NCBI GenBank assembly: GCA_028817435.1 | Contig: JAPPPQ010000041.1 | Location: 1 to 57,591, forward strand | Origin: Deltaproteobacteria bacterium | GTDB taxonomy: Bacteria; Myxococcota_A; UBA9160; UBA6930 | Length of the DNA stretch: 57,591 nucleotides | Reading direction: 5' to 3' | Shown: one piece after another, positions 32,569-40,077 of the stretch | How positions within the stretch are numbered: the first letter of the stretch is position 1 | How the letters are laid out: the number at the start of each line of letters is the position of its first letter | Notes under the pieces: generated by a model | What the model was told of the DNA's origin: nothing | Databases searched by the model: none | The model's input: only the letters and a program-made list of their open reading frames with translations | Program-made: the position numbers and the translations under genes

Positions 32569-35490
32569 ATGGCGCAGCGCAGCAGCCAGAGCGGCGGGAA
32601 GCGGCGGGAAGAGGTGTTCAACACCCATCTCGCCATCTTTCTGCGCGGCGAAAACCTCGATGCCGCGGAGGAAAGCCGGACTCTGCGCGGCGTTCCCGAT
32701 GTGGTGGTGGACCTCGATGGCGCGCGGGTGCTGATTGAGGCCAAATACGATGCCCCCAGCGCAGAGCGCGGCTTGCAAGAGCAGGTGCGCGAGCGCCTGC
32801 AAAAGGATCCCAACACCGCCGCGGTGGTGGAAGTCCTCTACCCCGATTCCCTGCGCACCGCAGAGGGCGCGCCCGAAGACAATTTGCGGCAGAGCCGCTT
32901 GCGCTGGCGCATCTGGCGGCGCGGCGCGCTTCCCGACAAGTGGGAGAACGGCGCACCCGGCGCGCTGGCCGACGCCCTCTACCGCCTGCGCAGCAACCTC
33001 GATACGCCCAAGCGCCTGCAAGAAGCCGTCGCAACCATGACTCACGCCGTAGAGCGCGCCGCCGCCGACCTCGGCCGCCACAAATCGCAGGGCGCGCGCC
33101 TGGCCGCAGTCGTGAAAGTGAGCGACCCCGGTTCGGGCCTCAAAATCGCCGCGCTCATGGTGCTGAACGCCCTGGTGTTTCAGAGCCGCCTTGCCAGCCA
33201 CGACAAGCGCGTCAAAAACCTCGGCGCAAAGCGGGCCGAGCGCCGCGCCGTCGCCGAACACTGGCGCTTCATTTGCGAAAAGATCGGCTATGTGCCCATC
33301 TTCCGCGTCGCCGCCGAAGTGCTGGACGCCTTCCCCGACGGCGACCTGGGCCGCGATGTGCTGAACGAACTGATTGGGGCCGCCGAGCAAATCCGCGACA
33401 TTCGCGGCCACGATTTGGCCGGGCGCGTGTTTCACAAGCTGGTGGACTTCGCCAAACCCCGCGCCGCCTATTACACCTCGCTGCCCGCCGCCGCCCTGCT
33501 GGCCTCTCTGGCCTTTGACAAGCGTTTGGGCGGAACCTTGGCGCAGACCGACTGGACCGATCTGGAATCCATCCGCAAACTGCGCGTGGCCGATTTGGCC
33601 TGCGGCACCGGCACCCTGCTGCTGGCCGCCGCGCGCGAAATGGAGCGCCTGCACCGCAACGCCTGCGGCTACACGCCCGGCAAATCCGGGGCCATTGAAA
33701 AGCCCAAGCCGGAAGCGCTGCACAAGATTTTGATTGAGAATGTGCTGCACGGCTACGATGTGGAATTGACCGCCGTTCACCTGGCCGCGGCGCACCTGGG
33801 GTTGCTGGCCCCCGATGCCGGCTTTGACAACATGAACCTGTTTGTGCTGCCCTGCGAAGTGAACGAGAGCGGCATTCAATTCGGCAGCGCAGATTTCTTG
33901 TTTGGCAGCGAAGTCAAAGTGCAATTCGATTTGCTCGCCGAAGTTTCCGCCACGCGCCGGGTGGAAGACAGCCGCAGCGGCGCAGGCGTTGTCACGGCCC
34001 AATTGCCCAAACTCGATCTCGCCATTCTCAATCCGCCCTTTTCGCGCTCCATGGTCAGCAACAAGATGTTCGGCGATATTCCCACCGAGCAGCGGCGGGA
34101 AATGCAGAAAGGCTTGAACAAGCTCCTCAAAGCGCACGAGAGCGAGATTGCCTCCAAGGGCCTGGCGCACTTTTCCGCCTCTACCAGCGCTGGCTTGGGC
34201 GCTGTAATTTTGGCCGCCGCCGCGCGCAATTTGAAGCCCGGCGGCCGCCTGGCCGCCGTGCTGCCCGCCGCACTTTGCACCGGCGATGCATGGGCCAAGA
34301 GCCGGGAAGTGCTGGCCGAGACGCTGCGCCTGGATGCCGTAGTGCTTTCCCACGATCCCGAGCGCACCAATTTTTCCGAGAGCACATCTCTTTCCGAATG
34401 CCTGGTCGTCGCCACCCGCCGGGATTACGCCGAAGAGGCAAAGCGCACCGCCCCCCGGCGCGCTGGCAAAGCGGGTAAAATGCAACGCGGAAGCGCAGAG
34501 CACCCCGCCGCATTTCTGCACCTGCTGCATAACCCCGTCGGCGAACTGGATGCAGCCGCCGCGGTGCGAACCGTCAAGCCTCTTTTGGCAGAAAAGCGCA
34601 GCGCGCGGCTCGACAGCGAAGCCGACCTGTATTGGGAGCGCGCAGACAGCGCACCTTGGCAGCGCACGCGCTTTGCCTCCCCGCGCTTGGCCGATGATGC
34701 AGAACACATTGCAGCGAATCCGAATCTGCATCCGCTTAGCGAATTCGCTGGCGTTGGTCCAGATCCGCGCACAGTCTACGACGGCTTCGAGGATGTCGAG
34801 CGCCGCACCGAGTATCCCGCATTCTGGGGCCACAAGACCGAGGAGCGCTGCAGTCTCACTGCTGCTCCCAATATCTTTTTGTCTCCCATATACGAACCGC
34901 GTAGCCGTCCCGGCACCGCTAGAAAGCGAGGGCTGCACAAAGACTACCCCGACCACCTCTGGGGTTGGGGCAGCGGGCGTGTCTGCCTGGCTTGGCGTGT
35001 TTCGCTCAACTATGTGCGCGTTCTCGCCGTGCTGGTGAATCAACCCGTGCTGGCCAATGTCTGGTTCCCCCTGCGGCTCAAAGACGAAAACGAAACCGCC
35101 CTGCAAGCCCTGACCGCCTGGCTCAACTCTTCCTATGCCTTCGCCGCATTTCTGTTGCTGCAAACGCCTACGAACGGCGCATGGACACAAATCAAAAGCC
35201 GCCCCACACAAAGCTTCCCCATCCCCAACCTCGCCGACCCCGCCACCATCACCCCCCTAGCCCAAGCCTTCCAGTCCCAAAAGACCGCCACCTTCGCCCC
35301 CCTCCCCCAAATCACCACCGACCCCGCCCGCCACGCCCTCGACGAAGCCTGCGCCCGCACCATCCCCAACCTCCCCACCCCCGACCCCCTGCGCCGCCGC
35401 ATCGCAGCCGAGCCCTTCGTATCCGGCCCCACCCCCCGCCCCCAATCCACCATCTGGGGCCACTCCCCCCCACAACGCGACCTGCTATAA
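32569..35490 (+). CDS. tandem nuclease-adenine methyltransferase, copy A (type IIG-like)
   Basis: A 973-residue fusion. The N-terminus has a PD-(D/E)xK nuclease pattern: VPDVVVDLDGARVLIEAK (PD at 43-44, EAK at 57-59). A helical linker follows, with RAAYYTSLPAAALLASLA as the usual pre-methylase element. The gamma-class adenine methyltransferase has DLACGTGTLLLAAAREME (from 342) and NPPF (488-491). The C-terminal third (FWGHKTEERCSLTAAP, KDYPDHLWGWGSGR, LNSSYAFAAFLLLQTPT) is a likely target-recognition domain. ATG at 32569 (MAQRSS) matches the paralogue's start. Its paralogue lies 634 bp downstream, similar along the whole length. The last codons hold a run of seven Cs. Activity is inferred. 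Confidence 0.85.
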   Translation: MAQRSSQSGGKRREEVFNTHLAIFLRGENLDAAEESRTLRGVPDVVVDLDGARVLIEAKYDAPSAERGLQEQVRERLQKDPNTAAVVEVLYPDSLRTAEGAPEDNLRQSRLRWRIWRRGALPDKWENGAPGALADALYRLRSNLDTPKRLQEAVATMTHAVERAAADLGRHKSQGARLAAVVKVSDPGSGLKIAALMVLNALVFQSRLASHDKRVKNLGAKRAERRAVAEHWRFICEKIGYVPIFRVAAEVLDAFPDGDLGRDVLNELIGAAEQIRDIRGHDLAGRVFHKLVDFAKPRAAYYTSLPAAALLASLAFDKRLGGTLAQTDWTDLESIRKLRVADLACGTGTLLLAAAREMERLHRNACGYTPGKSGAIEKPKPEALHKILIENVLHGYDVELTAVHLAAAHLGLLAPDAGFDNMNLFVLPCEVNESGIQFGSADFLFGSEVKVQFDLLAEVSATRRVEDSRSGAGVVTAQLPKLDLAILNPPFSRSMVSNKMFGDIPTEQRREMQKGLNKLLKAHESEIASKGLAHFSASTSAGLGAVILAAAARNLKPGGRLAAVLPAALCTGDAWAKSREVLAETLRLDAVVLSHDPERTNFSESTSLSECLVVATRRDYAEEAKRTAPRRAGKAGKMQRGSAEHPAAFLHLLHNPVGELDAAAAVRTVKPLLAEKRSARLDSEADLYWERADSAPWQRTRFASPRLADDAEHIAANPNLHPLSEFAGVGPDPRTVYDGFEDVERRTEYPAFWGHKTEERCSLTAAPNIFLSPIYEPRSRPGTARKRGLHKDYPDHLWGWGSGRVCLAWRVSLNYVRVLAVLVNQPVLANVWFPLRLKDENETALQALTAWLNSSYAFAAFLLLQTPTNGAWTQIKSRPTQSFPIPNLADPATITPLAQAFQSQKTATFAPLPQITTDPARHALDEACARTIPNLPTPDPLRRRIAAEPFVSGPTPRPQSTIWGHSPPQRDLL

Positions 35491-35491
35491 C
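35486..35491 (+). promoter_or_regulatory. putative -10 element (TATAAC) for the small intervening gene
   Basis: TATAAC overlaps the TAA stop of nuclease-methyltransferase A. A start near 35498 gives a 31-nt leader with AAAAGGAG nine bases before the ATG at 35529. No clear -35. Confidence 0.4.
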
Positions 35492-35528
35492 ATCCTCGCC
35501 CTACCTTCCCCAAAAGGAGACAACGAAA

Positions 35529-35876
35529 ATGGAATCGACTTTCTTCGAGCACATCTACGCTCACAAGTGGAATTACCTGATTGTCGCTTCGGTATTCGCA
35601 TTCAGATCTATGTTCAAGTGGTTTCTTCAGCGATGGGCACTTCGGTTGGAGTATGAGACCAAGAATTTGACTTATGCCCCGCAGTTCTACACTAGGAACT
35701 TCAAATTTGAATTCCGGGCAATCCCAGGAAATACCGGCGTCCAAGAAGCCACGGATATCATAATGAGCGATCTAGCCACCAAGCAGTTTTGGTCTCTACT
35801 CAGAGCGCATCGCGCATTGAAAAAGGAGCAAAAGAGGAGACTAAATCAAACTCGCACAAGCAAAGACAACGCATAA
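35529..35876 (+). CDS. small hypothetical protein with an N-terminal membrane segment
   Basis: A 115-residue protein not recognised. WNYLIVASVFAFRSMFKWFL (about 14-33) is a plausible membrane or amphipathic helix; the rest is soluble and basic, with a hydrophilic Lys/Arg-rich C-terminus (KKEQKRRLNQTRTSKDNA). The gene has a strong AAAAGGAG ribosome site. Its base composition is near 50% GC against about 70% for its neighbours, and codon use is clearly different, which suggests recent transfer. It lies between two paralogous nuclease-methyltransferases and may be an accessory or immunity-type component, or a passenger; there is no direct evidence for either. Confidence 0.65.
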   Translation: MESTFFEHIYAHKWNYLIVASVFAFRSMFKWFLQRWALRLEYETKNLTYAPQFYTRNFKFEFRAIPGNTGVQEATDIIMSDLATKQFWSLLRAHRALKKEQKRRLNQTRTSKDNA

Positions 35877-35929
35877 GACAGGCACTTAGCCCCCCCTCGT
35901 TGCGAGTCCCCCACCCCACCCTGATGCAA

Positions 35930-36068
35930 GCGGCGGGCGGGGGCCGTGACCGGATGTGTCGCGGAGCCCCAAAACCACCCCGCCCCCTCGCCCCTCCTCC
36001 CCCGCCACAAAACCAGATCCCACCCCGCCCACCGAAAGCCACATCCGGACACGGCCCCCGCCCGCCGC
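35930..36068. repeat. dispersed palindromic-ended element, copy 1 (reverse orientation)
   Basis: 139 bp bounded by 29-bp inverted repeats (left arm 35930-35958, right arm 36040-36068) that differ at one base. The arm reads GCGGCGGGCGGGGGCCGTG then CCGGATGTG. The interior is C-rich on this strand and is the reverse complement of copy 2's interior. No coding capacity. It ends 56 bases before the ATG of nuclease-methyltransferase B and is followed by GCACAGAGGCAAATTGTGC, which recurs beside copy 2. Confidence 0.88.
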
Positions 36069-36124
36069 TCCCCCGCACAGAGGCAAATTGTGCTACCCAC
36101 CCCCCAACGGGCGTGGGAGAGCAG

Positions 36125-39043
36125 ATGGCACAGAGCAACGGCCAAGTCGGCGGAAAGCGGCGCGAGGAAGTGTTCAACACCCACCTCGCCATCATCCTGC
36201 GCGGCGAAAACCTCGAAGCCGCCGAAGAGAGCCAGGCTTCCTCCGGCGGTTTCCCCGATGTCGAAGTGGATCTCGACGGCGCGCGGGTGCTGATTGAGGC
36301 CAAATTCGACGGCCCCGGCGCGGAGACTTCGCTGCGCGGACAGGCGCGCAAGCGCATGGACGAAGACGCCAACACCGCAGCCGTGGTGGAACTCCTCTAC
36401 CCCGAGCCGCTGCGCACCGCGACGGGCGCGCCCGAAGAGAACTTGCGCCAGAGCCAACTGCGCTGGCGCATCGGGCGGCGCGGCGCAGAGCCGGGGCCGT
36501 GGCGCAATGGCGCGGTCATTGAGCTGGCCGACGCCCTCTACCATCTGCGCGGCAACCTCGACGCGCCCCGGCGCTTGCAAGAAGCCGTCGAAACCATGAC
36601 CCGGGCCGTGGATCGCGCCGCCTCCGACCTCGGCCGCCGCAAGGCGCAGCGCAGGCGGCTCGCCAAACTCGTCAAAGTGAGCGACGACATTGCGGGCTGC
36701 AAACTCGCCGCACTTATGGTGCTGAACGCGCTGGTGTTTCAGAGCCGGCTCTCCTTCAAGGACGAGCGCGTGCAGAACCTGGGCGCGCAGCAGAGCGCGC
36801 ACAAGCGGCGCGACATTGCGGATCACTGGCGCTTCATTTGCGACGAGATTGACTATGTGCCGATCTTCCGCGTGGCGGCCGATGTGCTGGATGCGTTTCC
36901 CGACGGCGATTTGGGCCGCAACATTCTCGCGGGCTTGTCCGAAGCCGCAGAGGCCATTCGCGACATACGCGGCCACGATTTGGCTGGGCGGGTGTTTCAC
37001 AAGCTGGTGGACTTCGCCAAGCCCCGCGCCGCCTACTACACCTCGCTGCCTGCCGCCGCCCTGCTCTCCTCTCTGGCTTTTGACGGGCGGCTGGGCGGCA
37101 CGCTGGCGCAAGCGGACTGGTCTAATTTGCGCTCCATCCGCGAGCTGCGCGTGGCGGATTTGTCCTGCGGCACCGGCACGCTGTTGCTTGCAGCGGCGCG
37201 CGAAATGGAGCGGCTGCACCGCAACGCGCGGGGCCACAGGAGCCTTGCGCCGGAGGCGGAGGCGCTGCACAAGATTTTGATTGAGAATGTGCTGCACGGC
37301 TACGATGTGGAGCTTACGGCGATTCATTTGGCCGCCGCACACCTGGGTTTGTTGGCCCCCGATGTGGGCTTTGACAACATGAATCTGTTCGTGCTGCCCT
37401 GCGAGGTGAACGGGGGCGGTATGCAGCTTGGCAGCGCAGATTTTCTGTTTGGCAGCGAAGTGCAGGTGCAATTTGACCTGCTGGCCGATGTTTCCGGCAC
37501 GCGGCGTGTGAAGGGCAGCGGCAATGGGGAGGACATTGCCACGGCGGAGTTGCCGGAGTTGGATCTGGCCATTCTCAATCCGCCATTTTCGCGCTCGATG
37601 GGCAGCAACAAGATGTTCGGCGACATACCCCCTGCGGAGCGCCGCGCGATGCAGACGGGCTTGAACAAGCTTCTCAAAAAGCATGAGAGCGAGGTTGCGT
37701 CCAAGGATTTGGCTCGCTTTTCGGCTTCGACCAGCGCGGGTTTGGGCGCTGTGATATTGGCGGCCGCCGCGCGGCATTTGAAGCCCGGCGGCCGTTTGGC
37801 GGCCGTGCTGCCCGCGGCGCTTTGCACAGGCGACGCCTGGACCAAGAGCCGGGAGATGCTGGCCGAGACGCTGCGCCTCGATGCGGTGGTGCTTTCCCAC
37901 GATTTTACGCGCACGAATTTCTCCGAGAGCACCAATCTCTCCGAGTGCCTTGTGATCGCCACCCGCCGGGAGTGCGCGGAGGAAAAGGCGCGCAGCACAC
38001 CCCGCTGCGATTCCAATTCCGATGCATCTGCAGAGGGAACGCACGGTGCGGCGCCGCGCTCCGCATTTTTGCATTTGCTGCGCAACCCCGCGGATGAATT
38101 GGATGCCGCCGCTGCAGTCCGCACCATCAAGCCCTTTTTGGCAGATGCGCTCACCACAGAAATCGGCGGAGAAGCCGAGCTTTACTGGGTGCAGGCCGAC
38201 AGCGCGCCCTGGAAGCGCACGCGCTTTGCTTCTCCCCGCATGGCCGATGGCGCAGGGCAGGTTGCGGCGAATCCGAATCTGCGCGCGCTGGGAGAGTTCG
38301 CCGAGATTGGCCCGGACCGGCGGCGAATCTGGGACGGCTTCAAGCAGGCCAAGCGCCGCACTGAATATCCCGCTTTTTGGGGGCACAGCACCGAAGAGCG
38401 TTGTGGGCTGAAGGCATCACCGAATATGTTTCTGTCTCCCATCCACGAAGAGCGCAGTCAGCAGGGAACCACTGCAACCCGGGGCCGCCACAAGGACTAT
38501 CCCGACCACCTCTGGAGCTGGGGCAGTGGGCGCATCTGCTTCGCCGAGCGAGTGCAGCTCAATGTCGTGCGCGTTTTCGCGGTGCTGATTGACGAGCCCG
38601 TTCTGGCGAATGTCTGGTGGACGCTGCGTTTGAAGGACGAGAACGCAGACACCCTGCGCGCCTTGACCGCATGGCTCAACTCTTCCTACGCCATCGCTGC
38701 ATTTTTGCTGCTGCAAACCCCCACGCGCGGCGAATGGACCGGGATCAAAAAGCATCCCGCGCAAAACTTCCCCGTCCCCGATCTTTCCAATTCCACCATC
38801 GTCAAAACCCTCGCCGAAGCCTTCGAATCCCAAAAGCAGGCCGACTTCGCCCCTCTTCCGCAACTCAAAGCCGACCCCGCCCGCCACGCCCTGGACGAAG
38901 CCTGCGTCCGCGCCATTCCCGGCCTCCCCGATCCCGCCCCCCTCCGCCGCCGCATCGCAGCCGAGCCCTTCGTCGCCGGCCCCAAACCCCGCCCCCAATC
39001 CGCCGTCTGGGGCCACTCCCCCCCACAGCGCGATGTGATTTAG
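36125..39043 (+). CDS. tandem nuclease-adenine methyltransferase, copy B (type IIG-like)
   Basis: A 972-residue paralogue of copy A, similar from end to end. Nuclease pattern FPDVEVDLDGARVLIEAK (PD 44-45, EAK 58-60); methyltransferase motif I DLSCGTGTLLLAA (from 345, Ser replacing Ala) and NPPF (485-488); C-terminal FWGHSTEERCGLKASP, KDYPDHLWSWGSGR and LNSSYAIAAFLLLQTPT. ATG at 36125 follows GGGAGAGCAG and matches copy A's start. The upstream open frame runs through the repeat element and is not coding. The stop overlaps the convergent VOC gene by 4 nt. Divergence between A and B is spread over the protein, so different DNA targets are possible but not evident. Confidence 0.85.
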   Translation: MAQSNGQVGGKRREEVFNTHLAIILRGENLEAAEESQASSGGFPDVEVDLDGARVLIEAKFDGPGAETSLRGQARKRMDEDANTAAVVELLYPEPLRTATGAPEENLRQSQLRWRIGRRGAEPGPWRNGAVIELADALYHLRGNLDAPRRLQEAVETMTRAVDRAASDLGRRKAQRRRLAKLVKVSDDIAGCKLAALMVLNALVFQSRLSFKDERVQNLGAQQSAHKRRDIADHWRFICDEIDYVPIFRVAADVLDAFPDGDLGRNILAGLSEAAEAIRDIRGHDLAGRVFHKLVDFAKPRAAYYTSLPAAALLSSLAFDGRLGGTLAQADWSNLRSIRELRVADLSCGTGTLLLAAAREMERLHRNARGHRSLAPEAEALHKILIENVLHGYDVELTAIHLAAAHLGLLAPDVGFDNMNLFVLPCEVNGGGMQLGSADFLFGSEVQVQFDLLADVSGTRRVKGSGNGEDIATAELPELDLAILNPPFSRSMGSNKMFGDIPPAERRAMQTGLNKLLKKHESEVASKDLARFSASTSAGLGAVILAAAARHLKPGGRLAAVLPAALCTGDAWTKSREMLAETLRLDAVVLSHDFTRTNFSESTNLSECLVIATRRECAEEKARSTPRCDSNSDASAEGTHGAAPRSAFLHLLRNPADELDAAAAVRTIKPFLADALTTEIGGEAELYWVQADSAPWKRTRFASPRMADGAGQVAANPNLRALGEFAEIGPDRRRIWDGFKQAKRRTEYPAFWGHSTEERCGLKASPNMFLSPIHEERSQQGTTATRGRHKDYPDHLWSWGSGRICFAERVQLNVVRVFAVLIDEPVLANVWWTLRLKDENADTLRALTAWLNSSYAIAAFLLLQTPTRGEWTGIKKHPAQNFPVPDLSNSTIVKTLAEAFESQKQADFAPLPQLKADPARHALDEACVRAIPGLPDPAPLRRRIAAEPFVAGPKPRPQSAVWGHSPPQRDVI

Positions 39044-39933
39044 CGGCGCGGCGCAGTCCGGGGCGCGGGCTGCAGCACCAGGGTGGGCACGCCGCAGGTG
39101 GGGGCGCGCACGGTGAAGACGCGGGTGCCGGGCTTGCGCCCGTCGCGCAGCTCGGAGACCTCGAAACCCGCCCCGGCCAGCCGCGCCCGCGCCGCCGGGG
39201 CCGAGTCCACCCGCCAGGCCGCGCCCCACAGCCGATCCCGCGCGCCGGGCTCGGGCGGCTCGCCGAGCCGCGCCGCCACTTCCAGCGTGGCGCCCCCGGT
39301 GCGGAAGAACAGCAGGCGGCTGCCCCACTGCGGCGCCTCCCGGTCCAGGGCCAGGCGCAGGCCGAGGCCGTCGCCGTAAAGGCGGCGGGTAGCCTCCGCA
39401 TCGCGGCTCTGCAGCACCACATGGTCGAGGGCCTGCACCGCGCTCTGCGGCTCGGCCACGGCAACCGCCTCGGGCAGCAGCGCCGCCGGCGAGCGCTGCT
39501 CGATGGCGAAGAGCAGCAGGCCCCGGGTCTGCGCGGGCGGCAGCGGGACGCGAGTCCAGGCGCGAAAAGCGCCGCTCTGCGTATCTCGCGACAGCCCCGG
39601 CTCGGGCGCGCCGGGGCGCAGGCCGCGCCCGGCCAAAAAGCGCGCACAGGCCGCGGCGTCCTGGGTGCCGAAGGCCAGGCCAAGCAGGCCCTCTCCACGC
39701 CGCGCCAGCCACCGGGCCAGCCAGCCGCCCGGCGCGGCGTCCGGCGCAACACCCGGCGCAGGCGCCAGCAACTCCAGGCTGGTGTTGGCGAGGCGGAAGA
39801 TCGCATTCTCCGTCCCCAGCGCCGGGTGCTCCCCCCGCCAGGAGGGCCGCCGCCCCAGCAGCGCCGCATAGCAGCGCGCCGCGCCGTCGAGATCGGCGAC
39901 GGCGAGGATCAGGTGATCCAGGCAATGCAGCAC
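39040..39933 (-). CDS. two-domain VOC (glyoxalase-like) protein
   Basis: A 297-residue vicinal-oxygen-chelate protein. The first unit starts LDHLILAVADLDGAARCYAALLGRRP and the second ALDHVVLQSRDAEATRRLYGDGLGLRLALD, with a DHV/DHL metal-binding His in each. Two fused units are typical of extradiol dioxygenase- or glyoxalase-like VOC proteins; single-domain methylmalonyl-CoA epimerase is about 135 residues. The start is GTG at 39933. It is divergent from the ethylmalonyl-CoA mutase gene, so an epimerase-type role is conceivable but unsupported by length. Substrate unknown. Confidence 0.75.
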   Translation of the reverse strand: MLHCLDHLILAVADLDGAARCYAALLGRRPSWRGEHPALGTENAIFRLANTSLELLAPAPGVAPDAAPGGWLARWLARRGEGLLGLAFGTQDAAACARFLAGRGLRPGAPEPGLSRDTQSGAFRAWTRVPLPPAQTRGLLLFAIEQRSPAALLPEAVAVAEPQSAVQALDHVVLQSRDAEATRRLYGDGLGLRLALDREAPQWGSRLLFFRTGGATLEVAARLGEPPEPGARDRLWGAAWRVDSAPAARARLAGAGFEVSELRDGRKPGTRVFTVRAPTCGVPTLVLQPAPRTAPRR

Positions 39934-40003
39934 CGGGCGAGCTTAGCCCCGCGCGCCAACGCCGCCCGCCGCGGGGCATTGGCCGCAGCGCGCATTTGCG
40001 CGA

Positions 40004-40009
40004 TATTTT
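40004..40009 (+). promoter_or_regulatory. putative -10 element for the mutase-GTPase operon
   Basis: TATTTT in GCGCGATATTTTGCGG, 68 bases before the mutase ATG; a start near 40016 gives a 62-nt leader. Same hexamer as before fbp. No convincing ribosome site precedes the ATG. Confidence 0.35.
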
Positions 40010-40077
40010 GCGGACGCGGCTGCGCCGCGCGGCCATTTGCCAACCCCGCACCCGCCACTGCGCGCGAAAGCAACACC

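Noticed and set aside
35465-35471. Seven-C runs at the 3' end of both nuclease-methyltransferases as phase-variation sites
   Set aside because: Short tracts in the last codons; a slip would change only the final few residues, so no on/off switch is expected.
35789-36124. Extended N-terminus for nuclease-methyltransferase B through the repeat element
   Set aside because: The extra stretch translates the palindromic repeat and low-complexity Pro-rich sequence; the paralogue's aligned start is ATG 36125.
30490-39043. BREX, DISARM or type I restriction locus
   Set aside because: No PglZ, DrmA/B, BrxC, HsdR or HsdS proteins are present; only single-chain nuclease-methyltransferases and an orphan methyltransferase.
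39040-39933. Methylmalonyl-CoA epimerase call for the VOC gene
   Set aside because: Twice the usual length with two VOC units; position beside the mutase is suggestive but not enough for the name.
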